Part shown: positions 1 through 8,571 of the stretch, piece after piece | How the letters are laid out: the number at the start of each line of letters is the position of its first letter | How positions within the stretch are numbered: position 1 is the first letter of the stretch | Assembly: GCA_036389795.1 (NCBI GenBank) | Contig: DASVWD010000099.1 | Coordinates: 1 to 64,000, forward strand | Source of the DNA: Longimicrobium sp. | Lineage (GTDB): Bacteria; Gemmatimonadota; Gemmatimonadetes; Longimicrobiales; Longimicrobiaceae | Length of the DNA: 64,000 nucleotides | Direction of reading: 5' to 3' | Notes under the pieces: generated by a model | What the model saw: only the letters and a program-made list of their open reading frames with translations | What the model was told of the DNA's origin: nothing | The model's database searches: none | Position numbers and translations under genes: made by a program

Positions 1-135
1 GTCGGCTCGACGGGTTCGCTACCCCGCTTCTTTCAGCGCTCCCCTCGCGGTCGGCGCCTTGCGGCTCGCTTCGGTCCCTACGACCAAGTTCCGGGAGGAC
101 TTTCACCTCCTGACCACTGTCCATGCTGGGCACAC
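1..135. other. unassigned stretch at left window edge
   Basis: No convincing coding frame or RNA fold was recognised here. The stretch holds G+C-rich sequence with a pyrimidine-rich CCTCCTGACC segment before the tRNA terminator. It may be the tail of a feature that begins outside the window. Nothing further can be supported. Confidence 0.2.
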
Positions 136-180
136 ACGACGCGGCCCGCCCCGGAAGAACCGGGGCGGGCCGCGCGTCGT
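136..180 (-). terminator. strong hairpin downstream of tRNA-Leu
   Basis: A near-perfect inverted repeat with arms of about 19-20 bp (core CGGCCCGCCCCGG / CCGGGGCGGGCCG) and a 4-6-nt loop lies directly 3' of the minus-strand tRNA-Leu. It probably ends the tRNA transcript; there is no T-run. Confidence 0.6.
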
Positions 181-184
181 TGCA

Positions 185-268
185 TGCCCGGAGTCGGACT
201 CGAACCGACAAACCCTCGCGGGCGGCAGATTTTGAGTCTGCTGCGTTTACCGATTTCGCCATCCGGGC
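185..268 (-). tRNA. tRNA-Leu (anticodon CAA)
   Basis: The minus strand reads a full cloverleaf. The 7-bp acceptor GCCCGGA/TCCGGGC is followed by discriminator A. The anticodon stem GCAGA/TCTGC closes the loop CTCAAAA, giving anticodon CAA (decodes UUG). The T arm has the GGTTCGAGTCC pattern, and an extended variable arm fits a class II tRNA-Leu. CCA is not encoded. Confidence 0.95.
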
Positions 269-277
269 GGGCCGCGA

Positions 278-306
278 AAAATAAGGCAGGAGCGGCGCGG
301 AATCAA
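278..306 (-). promoter_or_regulatory. sigma70-type promoter of tRNA-Leu
   Basis: On the minus strand TTGATT is followed by exactly 17 nt and then TATTTT, ending about ten bases before the mature tRNA. The AT-rich -10 stands out in very G+C-rich DNA. Spacing and position match a stable-RNA promoter. Confidence 0.6.
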
Positions 307-321
307 CCGCTTTCCCCGCTT

Positions 322-1077
322 CTACTCCCGGACGCCGCCGGCCTCCTCGATCTCGATGAGCTGCAGCGCGTACCAGGCGCGCTTCATGGCCCGCGTCTGG
401 TCGCCCGTGGCCATGGCCTCGCGCGCCGTGCGCAGCAGGAGCCGCGCGCGCCGGAGGTTCTGCGACGGGTCCGGCGTGTCGTCGATGCGCGCCTCGGCCT
501 GCGTCACCAGCCGGAGCGCCACCGCCAGCGGGGCGTAGCCGCGCGCCGCCTCGGCCGCCCCGGTGATCTCCAGCACCGCCTGGTTGGTGTCGCCGCGCAC
601 CAGCGAGGCGCGCGCCGCGTTGCGCAGCTCGCGGACCCGCGCCGTGGCGCTGTCGAGCCCGGGGAAGCTCCCGCTCGCCAGCCGCTCCTCGGAGCGCTCC
701 GTCCACGCGTCGAGCGCCGCGATCGCCGAGAGGAGCTTCACCGGCGGGGGGGCGGCGGCGATCGACTCCGCCGCCAGCCGCGCCGCCTGCGCCTCCAGCT
801 CCGCCGCGCGCTCCAGCTCGCCCGCGCGCCGGGCGCGGCCCGACTCGTCGTGCAGCCGCTTCACCTCGCGCTGGGCCGGCGAGCCCGGCGCCACGAACGG
901 CGTCCAGGTGCGCAGGTCCGGCAGCCCGGCCGGCGGCGCCACCGCCACCCACACGGCCCCGCCCGCCTCGTGCACGTACGAGGTGGGCCCCGTGGGCGAG
1001 TCGGCGCACGCGGCCAGGACGAGCGCGGCGCAGCCGAAGACGAGAGAGCGCGCCGGGACGCGGCGGGGCACGGTCAT
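322..1077 (-). CDS. putative lipoprotein, helical
   Basis: 251-residue protein with a lipoprotein signal peptide: a basic N-terminus, a hydrophobic stretch and the lipobox LAAC near residue 24. The mature part is rich in Ala, Arg and Glu. It looks largely alpha-helical, possibly TPR-like or coiled coil, with several A-R-E-L repeats. No enzyme motif was seen. It is transcribed towards tRNA-Leu and is divergent from the TetR gene. It is probably membrane-anchored on the periplasmic side; its function is unknown. Confidence 0.6.
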   Translation of the reverse strand: MTVPRRVPARSLVFGCAALVLAACADSPTGPTSYVHEAGGAVWVAVAPPAGLPDLRTWTPFVAPGSPAQREVKRLHDESGRARRAGELERAAELEAQAARLAAESIAAAPPPVKLLSAIAALDAWTERSEERLASGSFPGLDSATARVRELRNAARASLVRGDTNQAVLEITGAAEAARGYAPLAVALRLVTQAEARIDDTPDPSQNLRRARLLLRTAREAMATGDQTRAMKRAWYALQLIEIEEAGGVRE

Positions 1078-1180
1078 CGGGCCTGGGTTGGGGATCGGGT
1101 TCGAACGCTTGCGCGGGAGGCAGGCAATTGCAAGCTACTCGCGCACTTGGGGCGCGTCAAGCGCAAACCCCGGGCCAGCC

Positions 1181-1208
1181 TTGACACCCTTCCGAAGCGC
1201 GGGATAGG
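1181..1208 (+). promoter_or_regulatory. candidate promoter of the TetR regulator
   Basis: A consensus -35 TTGACA is followed after 16 nt by GATAGG, a weak -10. The pair lies about 60 bp upstream of the TetR start codon in the divergent intergenic region. The -35 is strong and the -10 doubtful. Confidence 0.4.
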
Positions 1209-1266
1209 TTGACGGGCGACAGGGCCAGGGGCCGCGCCGGCCCGCCCGTCTCCTGAGCGCGTTCGG

Positions 1267-1923
1267 GTGAGCGTGGAGCGCAGCGCCTACGACGAGAAGC
1301 TGGAGAGCATCCTCCGCGCCGCGGCGGCCATCTTCGCGGAGAAGGGCTACCACCAGGCGTCGATCCGCGACATCGCGCGGGCCACGGGGGTGAGCCTGTC
1401 GGGGCTGTACTACTACTTCGACAGCAAGGAAGAGCTGCTCTTCCTGATCCAGGACCACGCCTTCGGCACCGTGCTGGCCAGCCTGGAGCGCCAGCTGGAG
1501 GGGGTGGAGGAGCCGCACCGGAGGCTACGCGTGCTGATGGAGAACCACCTGCGCTACTTCATGGGCGCGCGCGCGGAGATGAAGGTGCTCTCGCACGAGT
1601 CGGAGTCGCTCACCGGCGAGTACCGCCGGCAGGTGAACGCCAAGAAGCGGCGCCTCTCCGACATCGCCGCCGACATCCTGGGCGAGCTGCGCCCGGCGGG
1701 CGACGTGGACGCGCGGGTGGCCACCTTCTCGCTCTTCGGGATGATGAACTGGCTGTACAACTGGCACCGCCCCGAGAGCGACCCGCCGGTGGAGAAGCTG
1801 GTGGACGACATGTACCGCATCTTCCTGCACGGCTACCTCCCCGACGGCGTCACCGTCCCCGACGACGCCGGCGAGGCCGCCGCGGGCGAAACGCAGCCGA
1901 TCTGGCGATCCGCCCGGGTCTAG
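1267..1923 (+). CDS. TetR/AcrR family transcriptional regulator
   Basis: 218-residue TetR-type repressor. The N-terminal helix-turn-helix spans about residues 29-52 and ends in the family signature SGLYYYFDSKEELL. The C-terminal ligand-binding domain is helical and not identifiable by motif. The frame opens with GTG; a second GTG two codons later is equally possible. The gene stands 52 bp before an acyl-CoA catabolic operon on the same strand. By analogy with PaaR/FadR-type TetR proteins it probably senses an acyl-CoA and represses those genes; this is inferred from position. Confidence 0.85.
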   Translation: MSVERSAYDEKLESILRAAAAIFAEKGYHQASIRDIARATGVSLSGLYYYFDSKEELLFLIQDHAFGTVLASLERQLEGVEEPHRRLRVLMENHLRYFMGARAEMKVLSHESESLTGEYRRQVNAKKRRLSDIAADILGELRPAGDVDARVATFSLFGMMNWLYNWHRPESDPPVEKLVDDMYRIFLHGYLPDGVTVPDDAGEAAAGETQPIWRSARV

Positions 1924-1975
1924 GGGCCCGGGCGCCGCGACCTTTTCCACTTTCCCCGAGAATCCGGAGCGACTG

Positions 1976-2812
1976 ATGGCTACCGCGACCGCTGAAGTGC
2001 CGGCCACCGAGACCGCCGCGAAGACCCTGGTGCACTACGAGGTGCGGGACGGCGTGGCGATCTTCACGCTCGACGACCCGCCGGCCAACACCTACACGCA
2101 CGAGATGATGCGCCAGCTGGACGAGGCGATCCTCCGGGCGCGCTTCGACACGGCGGTCGACGTGATCGTGATCGTGGGGGCGGGCGAGAAGTTCTTCTGC
2201 GCGGGCGCCAACATCAACATGCTGCAGCAGGCCGACCCCACCTGGAAGTACTACTTCTGCCTGCACGCCAACGAGACGCTGCTGCGCCTGGAGCACACGC
2301 CCAAGCTGGTGATCGCGGCCATGAACGGCCACACGGTGGGCGGCGGGCTGGAGATCGCCATGGCGGCCGACCTGCGCGTCGCGCGCCGGGGCGCCGGCAA
2401 GGTGGGGCTCCCCGAGGTGGCGCTGGGCGTGCTCCCCGGCACCGGCGGCACGCAGCGGCTGACGCGGCTGGTGGGCGTCTCCCGGGCGATCGAGCTGATG
2501 GCCGAGGGGGGCAACTTCGACTTCGACCAGGCGGCGCAGCTGGGGATCGTGAACCGGGTGCTGGACGCCGAGAGCCGCGACGCCTTCCTGGAGCAGGTGC
2601 TGGAGTACGCCCGCAAGTTCACGCGCCCCGGCAAGGCCACCTTCGCGGTGGGCAACATCAAGCGCAGCTGCCAGACGGGCGGCGCGCTGCCGCTGGAGCA
2701 GGGGCTGGCGCTGGAGCGCGAGCTGCAGGCGCTGCTCTTCAACTCCAGCGACGCCAAGGAGGGCCTCACGGCCTACGTCGAGAAGCGCCAGCCGCACTTC
2801 TCCGGCAAGTAA
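1976..2812 (+). CDS. enoyl-CoA hydratase/isomerase family protein (PaaF-like)
   Basis: 278-residue crotonase-fold protein. It shows the oxyanion-hole segment FCAGANINMLQ near residues 74-84 and the second hole NGHTVGGGLEIAMAADLRVA near 115-134. Both hydratase acids are present: the Glu of GGGLE and the Glu of LPEVALG. This supports a true enoyl-CoA hydratase (2,3-enoyl-CoA to 3-hydroxyacyl-CoA) in the cytoplasm. It is the first structural gene after the TetR regulator. Its substrate is uncertain; beta-oxidation or the lower part of an aromatic (phenylacetate-like) pathway are both possible. Confidence 0.85.
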   Translation: MATATAEVPATETAAKTLVHYEVRDGVAIFTLDDPPANTYTHEMMRQLDEAILRARFDTAVDVIVIVGAGEKFFCAGANINMLQQADPTWKYYFCLHANETLLRLEHTPKLVIAAMNGHTVGGGLEIAMAADLRVARRGAGKVGLPEVALGVLPGTGGTQRLTRLVGVSRAIELMAEGGNFDFDQAAQLGIVNRVLDAESRDAFLEQVLEYARKFTRPGKATFAVGNIKRSCQTGGALPLEQGLALERELQALLFNSSDAKEGLTAYVEKRQPHFSGK

Positions 2813-2828
2813 GCCGGGTCGGCCGATC

Positions 2829-2871
2829 GGGAGGGAGCCGGGCGCGCGTTCGTCCGGCGCCCTCCTTTTTT
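2829..2871 (+). terminator. possible terminator after enoyl-CoA hydratase
   Basis: An imperfect G+C-rich hairpin (GGGCGC arm pairing with GCGCCC, flanked by GAGG/CCTC) is followed directly by TTTTTT. It lies about 15 bp after the stop codon. It would separate the hydratase from the aldehyde dehydrogenase 440 bp downstream. Confidence 0.55.
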
Positions 2872-2907
2872 GTCGGCGGGGGATGGGAGATGGTGTCGTC
2901 TCGACCC

Positions 2908-3010
2908 GTAGGGGCGAGGCATGCCTCGACCGGCGGATGCCGGCCCGTGCGCGGCAGGCGGCCTCTTGCGCGGATGCCGCCTGTGCTCGGACTCGCAGGC
3001 TCGCCCCTAC
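2908..3010 (+). repeat. 103-bp element with terminal inverted repeats (copy 1)
   Basis: The element begins GTAGGGGCGAG and ends CTCGCCCCTAC, a perfect terminal inverted repeat. The interior has a GGCATGCC dyad and a GGATGCCG motif. A second copy of exactly the same length lies at 38413-38515 with a closely similar interior. It fills much of the 440-bp gap after the enoyl-CoA hydratase. It could be a MITE-like or REP-like element. Confidence 0.65.
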
Positions 3011-3042
3011 GAAACACACCGCGAGAGGCGGCCCCCTCGACA

Positions 3043-3120
3043 GGGTGAGTAGATTCCTCGGGAGCGCCCGATCGTCCGTGCACGGGGAAGTTCCGCGCGG
3101 GCGCTCCCTCGGAATGACAG
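3043..3120. repeat. TAGATTCCTCGG...TCGGAATGACA element
   Basis: A short element runs from GAGTAGATTCCTCGGG to CCCTCGGAATGACA, with an inner hairpin (GGGAGCGCCCG against CGGGCGCTCCC). A related form (GAGTAGATCCCTCGGG to CCTCGGGATGACAT) lies at 46968-47008. It is a dispersed intergenic repeat of unknown role. Confidence 0.5.
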
Positions 3121-3150
3121 CTACGGGTGAAGCACGGAGCCCCGTCGAGT

Positions 3151-3176
3151 ACCCTCTCCCGAAGTTGGGAGAGGGT
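3151..3176. repeat. ACCCTCTCCC hairpin repeat (copy 1)
   Basis: ACCCTCTCCC and GGGAGAGGGT form a perfect 10-bp stem with loop GAAGTT. Copies or variants occur at 26002-26027, 38352-38377 and 50131-50156. Three are followed by G+C-rich GGTGAGGGCC-like sequence on one side. It may act as a REP-type element or weak terminator. Confidence 0.6.
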
Positions 3177-3256
3177 GGCGACGCGGTAGCGGCGCCGGGT
3201 GAGGGCCCCGCGCGGAAGTCCGCCGGCGAGCAGCGAACCTTCTGATTCCTGGAACG

Positions 3257-4735
3257 ATGGCAGACACGACGACGGCGGCGGGGGCCGAGGTCCAGCCCGG
3301 CAGGCTCTTCATCGGCGGCGAGTGGCAGGACGCGGCGTCGGGGAAGACGTTCGAGACCTGGAACCCGTCCACGGGCGAGGTGCTCGCCGAGGTGGCCGAG
3401 GGCGGCGCGGACGACGTGGACCGCGCCGTGAAGGCCGCGCGCGAGGCGTTCGAGCGCGGGCCGTGGGCGGGGATGGACGCCCGCAAGCGGGGGAAGCTCC
3501 TCTGGGCCATCGCCGACCGGCTGGAGGAGCGCGCCGACGAGCTGGCGCGGCTGGAGACGCTCGACAACGGCAAGCCGCTGCGCGAGGCGCGCGCCTTCGA
3601 CATCGAGGGCAGCATCGAGTGCTTCCGCTACTACGCCGGCTGGGCCGACAAGCTCGACGGCGACGTGATCCCGATCCCGGGTCCGTACCTGAACTACACG
3701 CGGCGCGAGCCGGTGGGCGTCTGCGGACAGATCATCCCGTGGAACTACCCGCTGCAGATGGCCGCGTGGAAGGTGGCGCCGGCGCTGGCGTGCGGGAACA
3801 CCGTGGTCCTCAAGCCCGCCGAGCAGACGCCGCTCACCGCGCTGGAGCTGGCGCGCGCCGCGCACGAGGCGGGGCTGCCGCCGGGGGTGCTGAACGTGGT
3901 CCCCGGCTTCGGCGAGACGGCGGGCGCCGCGCTGGTGCGCCACCCCGACGTGGACAAGATCGCCTTCACGGGGTCGACCGAGGTCGGCAAGGTCATCCAG
4001 CGCGAGGCGGCGGCCACCCTCAAGCGCGTCTCCCTGGAGCTGGGCGGCAAGAGCCCCAACATCGTGCTGGCCGACGCCGACCTGGAGGCGGCGGTGCGCG
4101 GGGCCACCTCGGCCATCTTCTACAACACCGGCCAGGCCTGCACCGCGGGCTCGCGGCTCCTGGTGGAAGAGAAGGTGCGCGAGGAGTTCATGGAGAAGCT
4201 GGTCAAGCGCGCCGGGGGGATGCGCCCCGGCGACCCGCTGGACCCCAAGTGCCGGATGGGCCCGCTGGTCTCGCGCGAGCAGCTGGACCGGGTGATGGGC
4301 TTCGTGGAGAAGGGGAAGGAGGAGGGCGCCGAGCTGGTGCTGGGCGGCGACCGCCCCGAGATCGACGGGAAGAAGGGCTACTTCCTGAACCCCACCATCT
4401 TCGACCGCGTGACGCCGGAGATGACCATCGCGCGCGAGGAGATCTTCGGCCCCGTGCTGGCGGTGACCCCCTTCGCCGACGCGGAGGAGGCGGTCGAGAT
4501 CGGCAACCGCACCATCTACGGCCTGGCCGCCGCGGTGTGGACGCAGGACGTGAAGAAGGCGCACAGGATCGCGCACGCGCTGCGCGCCGGCACGGTGTGG
4601 GTGAACATGTACCACACGCTCGACACCGGCTCGCCGTTCGGCGGCTACAAGCAGTCCGGCTACGGCCGCGAGCTGGGCAGGTACGCGCTCGACCTGTACA
4701 CGCAGGTGAAGAGCATCTGGGTGAACCTGGGGTAA
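3257..4735 (+). CDS. NAD(P)+-dependent aldehyde dehydrogenase
   Basis: 492-residue class-I-type ALDH of full length. The nucleophile Cys lies in YNTGQACTAGSR (near residue 296) and the general-base Glu in SLELGGKSPN (near 262). The catalytic Asn is in IPWNYPLQM, and EEIFGPVLAV is the usual ALDH signature. It oxidises an aldehyde to the acid with NAD(P)+ in the cytosol. It sits between an enoyl-CoA hydratase and a thiolase in the same orientation. It may therefore oxidise a semialdehyde or aldehyde feeding the same acyl-CoA pathway, an inference from the neighbourhood. The substrate cannot be read from sequence. Confidence 0.92.
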   Translation: MADTTTAAGAEVQPGRLFIGGEWQDAASGKTFETWNPSTGEVLAEVAEGGADDVDRAVKAAREAFERGPWAGMDARKRGKLLWAIADRLEERADELARLETLDNGKPLREARAFDIEGSIECFRYYAGWADKLDGDVIPIPGPYLNYTRREPVGVCGQIIPWNYPLQMAAWKVAPALACGNTVVLKPAEQTPLTALELARAAHEAGLPPGVLNVVPGFGETAGAALVRHPDVDKIAFTGSTEVGKVIQREAAATLKRVSLELGGKSPNIVLADADLEAAVRGATSAIFYNTGQACTAGSRLLVEEKVREEFMEKLVKRAGGMRPGDPLDPKCRMGPLVSREQLDRVMGFVEKGKEEGAELVLGGDRPEIDGKKGYFLNPTIFDRVTPEMTIAREEIFGPVLAVTPFADAEEAVEIGNRTIYGLAAAVWTQDVKKAHRIAHALRAGTVWVNMYHTLDTGSPFGGYKQSGYGRELGRYALDLYTQVKSIWVNLG

Positions 4736-4738
4736 CGG

Positions 4739-4824
4739 CAGTGCCCAGGGCCCAGTCCCCAGTGCCCAGGAACTGCGGGGTTGTTCCTGGGCACTGGGCA
4801 CTGGGCACTAGGCACTAGGCACTG
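4739..4824. repeat. heptamer tandem repeat tract with hairpin (C1)
   Basis: GGCACTG/GGCACTA units in tandem follow an inverted set of CAGTGCC units around GAACTGCGGGG, so the tract can fold back on itself. It ends five bases before the thiolase start codon and fills the whole ALDH-thiolase gap. It is related to the 7-8-bp tracts at 10873, 14711, 27981, 38716 and 52024. Confidence 0.75.
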
Positions 4825-4829
4825 ATTCA

Positions 4830-6031
<1,202 letters not shown>

Positions 6032-6035
<4 letters not shown>

Positions 6036-6844
6036 CGGAGCGCGCGGAGGCGGCGGAGAGCGGCCTGGTCCTGCTGCGCGTGGAGGACGGCGTCGCCTGG
6101 ATCACCCTCAACCGCCCCGACCGGCTGAACGCCTTCGCCGGGGCGATGCGCGACGACCTGTACGAGGCCATCGACCGCGCGGACGCCGAGCCCGCGGCGC
6201 GCGTGCTGGTGATCACCGGCGCCGGCCGCGGCTTCTGCACCGGCGCCGACGTGGAGGTGATGAGCGACCTGCTCGCCCGCGGCGACGACGCGGCGTTCGA
6301 GCGGCTGGTGGAGGCGGGGATGCGGGTGATCCGGCGCCTGGCGCGCGTCGGGAAGCCCGTGGTCGCCGCGGTGAACGGCCCCGCGGCGGGCGCCGGCGCG
6401 TCGCTCGCCCTCGCCTGCGACGTGCGGATCGCGTCGGAGCGCGCGTCGATCGGGATCACCTTCAACCGCATCGGCCTGCACCCCGACTGGGGGGCGACGT
6501 ACTTCCTCCCGCGCCTGGTGGGCCGCGGCCGCGCCGCCGAGCTGGTGCTGACGGGGCGGATGGTGGAGGCGGAGGAGGCGCTGCGCATCGGCCTCTTTGA
6601 GCGCGTGGTCCCGGCGGACGCGTTCGACGAGGAGGTGAGGAAGCTGGCCCTGGAGCTCGCCGCCAGGCCGCCCCTGGCGCTCGCCGCCGCGAAACGCTCT
6701 CTCGCCCGCTCCCTCGACGAGCCGCTGGACGCCATGCTCGCCGCCGAGCGCGACGCCCAGATGCACTGCTTCCGCTCCGCCGACGCGCGCGAGGGGATCG
6801 CCGCCTTCAACGAGAAGCGCCGGCCGGTGTTCCGGGGGGAGTAG
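6032..6844 (+). CDS. enoyl-CoA isomerase family protein (PaaG-like)
   Basis: 270-residue crotonase-fold protein with oxyanion-hole motif GRGFCTGADVEVM. The position equivalent to the first hydratase Glu reads GAGAS, and the second region reads FNRIGLHPDWGATYFLPRLVG. This keeps the PD-x-G-x-T-x-x-LPR pattern, with an Asp, of Delta3-Delta2 isomerases and PaaG. It is therefore more likely an isomerase than a hydratase, for example for 1,2-epoxyphenylacetyl-CoA or 3-enoyl-CoA. The ATG overlaps the thiolase stop by four bases. With the hydratase and PaaJ/PcaF-type thiolase it suggests the lower part of a phenylacetate-like route. Confidence 0.85.
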
Positions 6845-7024
6845 GGTGCGGGAATCGATCCCGGTTCCGAAGCACCGGTAGGTGTTCGCTGTCATTCTGA
6901 GGCCCGGTCACACGGAACCCGCGGCCGCCCCATCGACGGCAGGGCCGAAGAATCTTCTCCCCTTGCTGCGTGGGCCGGGCGCGGCAGCGACACGGAAGAC
7001 CGCTCGCTTCATCACCCCGGCGCA

Positions 7025-7064
7025 AAGCAGCAGCCCCCGAGGGTGATCCCCGGGGGCTGCTGCT
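7025..7064 (-). terminator. hairpin after lanthipeptide-like gene
   Basis: AAGCAGCAGCCCCCG and CGGGGGCTGCTGCTT form an almost uninterrupted stem of about 15 bp around a short loop. It lies 20 bp beyond the stop of the minus-strand peptide gene. A degenerate version follows the duplicated paralogue near 7280-7310. Confidence 0.55.
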
Positions 7065-7084
7065 TCGAGGTGCGGGGAATCACG

Positions 7085-7249
7085 TCACACGCAGGGGCGT
7101 CGGTCCGACGGCCCGGTGGTGGGGCAGACGGAGTCGTCGCTCCAGGCCCAGTCGTAGCCCCGCACCGTTCCCTTCTCCCGGGCGGGCGCGGCGGTCTCGA
7201 AGGAGACGACCGCCAGCTCCTCCGGGTCCAGCGTCAGCCTCTTCGTCAT
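7085..7249 (-). CDS. lanthipeptide-like RiPP precursor (paralogue 1)
   Basis: 54-residue peptide. The leader MTKRLTLDPEELAVVSFETA has the L-x-LD-x-x-L-x-V-x-SFET pattern seen in class I lanthipeptide (pinensin-like) precursors of Gemmatimonadota. The putative core from about residue 38 carries two Cys (42 and 53) and Ser/Thr at 40, 44, 45 and 48, ending RRPCV. GGAG precedes the ATG by 8 bases. It is nearly identical to the next gene. No LanB, LanC, protease or transporter is present in the window, so modification is inferred from the leader and the Cys/Ser/Thr layout only. Confidence 0.7.
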   Translation of the reverse strand: MTKRLTLDPEELAVVSFETAAPAREKGTVRGYDWAWSDDSVCPTTGPSDRRPCV

Positions 7250-7329
7250 CGTTCCGGTCTCCGGCATTCGTGTGGGCAGCGGGCCCCGAGGATTTCCCGG
7301 GCTGCTGCGTCGAGGTGCGGGGAATCACG

Positions 7330-7494
7330 TCACACGCAGGGGCGCCGGTCAGACGGCGCGGTGGTGGGGCAGATGGACTCGTCGCTCCAAGCCCAGTCGT
7401 GGCCCCGCACCGTTCCCTTTTCCCGGGCCGGCGCGGCGGTCTCGAAGGAGACGACCGCCAGCTCATCCAGGTCCAGCGTCAGCTTCTTCGTCAT
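7330..7494 (-). CDS. lanthipeptide-like RiPP precursor (paralogue 2)
   Basis: 54-residue tandem paralogue of the gene 245 bp away. It differs at only a few positions, for example LDLDEL for LDPEEL and ESICPTTAP for DSVCPTTGP. Both Cys and all likely dehydratable Ser/Thr are kept. GGAG stands upstream of the ATG. The duplication extends beyond the coding part into both flanks, so it is recent. The first copy's strong downstream hairpin is degraded here, which could allow read-through into paralogue 1. Confidence 0.7.
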   Translation of the reverse strand: MTKKLTLDLDELAVVSFETAAPAREKGTVRGHDWAWSDESICPTTAPSDRRPCV

Positions 7495-7863
7495 CGTTCC
7501 AGTCTCCGACGTTCGGGTGGGCGGACCCGGCGCCGGCGGCGTTCGCCCGGTGCGCCGGGCCCGGGAGCAAGGTGGCCCCGTTCCGCCCGCCGGACGACGA
7601 GGATGGGACGAAATGCGACCCGCGCGGCACGAGCGGCTCCTGCCGGCGAGGAAGACGTACCCACCCCGGCCGAGTGCAGGCCTGCGTCCACCAGCTGCGC
7701 CAATCCCGGTGTATAGATCACAAAAAGACCGTCGTGCGTACAGGATTGCCGCCGCAGGTGCTGCCATGGTGGATCAGGCGCAAATCTCTTCTTTCCTATT
7801 CCGTCTTAATTATCTTGCCAGGCATATCGTCAGCGTACCCCCACCCAGCACGCGGAGGACGGC
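7495..7863. promoter_or_regulatory. divergent upstream region of precursor genes
   Basis: 369 bp between oppositely transcribed precursor genes. The part from about 7700 to 7850 is clearly AT-richer than its surroundings (for example TGTATAGATCACAAAAAG and CTTAATTATCTTG) and probably holds divergent promoters. No well-spaced -35/-10 pair was found. The part near 7500-7690 is G+C-rich and without a supported gene. Confidence 0.35.
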
Positions 7864-8052
7864 ATGAAGAAGCGCAGCCTCAGCATCGACCGGCTGGAGA
7901 TCGACAGCTTCGAGACCGGCATCCACCCCCTGAGCGCGGCGATGGTGATGACCGGGACGGAGTGCTCCTCGGGCTACATGTGCACCACCGTGCTGACCAC
8001 CTGCTGCCCCGAGAACTGCAACACCGACACGCAGGACCTCGGCAAGCGCTGA
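7864..8052 (+). CDS. lanthipeptide-like RiPP precursor, five-Cys
   Basis: 62-residue peptide. Its leader (SLSIDRLEIDSFETG) shares the SFET pattern with the neighbours. The C-terminal part holds Cys at 34, 40, 47, 48 and 52, with many Thr (CTTVLTTCCPENC). This would suit several (methyl)lanthionine rings, though disulfides are possible. GGAGG lies five bases before the ATG. The next precursor follows after 29 bp on the same strand. It is unrelated to the 7085/7330 pair in its core, so the cluster encodes different products. Confidence 0.7.
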   Translation: MKKRSLSIDRLEIDSFETGIHPLSAAMVMTGTECSSGYMCTTVLTTCCPENCNTDTQDLGKR

Positions 8053-8081
8053 CCCTCACCCCGACCGATCGGAGGCCCGCG

Positions 8082-8246
8082 ATGAAGAACAGGATCGAGG
8101 TAGACCAGCTCACGGTGGAGACGTTCGAGACCGGCGCGGCGCCCATGGAAGAGCTTCGCTCCGGCTCGTCGGGACACGGCTGCACCGTGTTCACCACCTG
8201 CTCGCCGGGCTGCTGCGACACCACCCAGCCGGACACCGGCGACTGA
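8082..8246 (+). CDS. lanthipeptide-like RiPP precursor, four-Cys
   Basis: 54-residue peptide. Leader IEVDQLTVETFETG keeps the family pattern with TFET for SFET. The core has Cys at 34, 40, 44 and 45 (HGCTVFTTCSPGCC) and a Thr-rich tail. CTVFTTC resembles the CTTVLTTC of the upstream precursor, suggesting they are paralogues processed by the same enzymes. GGAGG precedes the ATG. The start codon follows closely on the upstream gene, so they are co-transcribed. A bidirectional hairpin follows. Confidence 0.7.
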   Translation: MKNRIEVDQLTVETFETGAAPMEELRSGSSGHGCTVFTTCSPGCCDTTQPDTGD

Positions 8247-8323
8247 GCGACGCACGCCGCCGCCAGGCCGGACGCCCAGCGCCGGGGGGCCGCGGACGCG
8301 CCCGGCGGCGCGTTTCACGAGGA

Positions 8324-8353
8324 AGCCCCGCCACGATCGCTCGTGGCGGGGCT
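8324..8353. terminator. bidirectional terminator between convergent precursors
   Basis: AGCCCCGCCACGA and TCGTGGCGGGGCT form a perfect 13-bp stem with a 4-nt loop. It sits midway between two convergent peptide genes and could end both transcripts. Confidence 0.65.
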
Positions 8354-8382
8354 CCCTGTCTCCAGGCCGGCTGGCGCCGCGC

Positions 8383-8571
8383 TCAGACGCAGCAGTAGCG
8401 GGTCCGGATCTGCTCGTACCCGTCCTTGGGCTCGCGGGAGTCGATGCCGCACGTGTACCCCCCGCTGCATTGCTCCTCGTGCGCGTGCGCCGTCCCCCTC
8501 CCGTCGGCGCCGGCGTCGGGCTCGAAGCTCGCCACCTCCAGGTCGTCCAGTTCCAGCCGCAGCTTTTTCAT
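8383..8571 (-). CDS. lanthipeptide-like RiPP precursor, CC-terminal
   Basis: 62-residue peptide starting MKKLRLELDDLEVASFEPDA, the fifth member of the leader family, with SFEP in place of SFET. It has Cys at 35, 41, 60 and 61. It ends RTRYCCV, with an unusually long Cys-free middle that contains few Ser/Thr. GAGGGAG precedes the ATG by three to four bases. It faces the 7864/8082 pair across the shared terminator. The core differs from the other members. Confidence 0.68.
   Translation of the reverse strand: MKKLRLELDDLEVASFEPDAGADGRGTAHAHEEQCSGGYTCGIDSREPKDGYEQIRTRYCCV

Noticed and set aside
1850-4801. 983-residue open frame on the minus strand
   Set aside because: It is antisense to the hydratase and aldehyde dehydrogenase genes, rich in Arg, Ala, His and Leu repeats, and shows no domain. 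Such frames are common in high-G+C DNA.
7766-7867. 33-residue frame ending in an ATGA overlap with the five-Cys precursor
   Set aside because: It starts inside an AT-rich, probably untranslated leader, has no ribosome-binding site, and the precursor has its own strong GGAGG.
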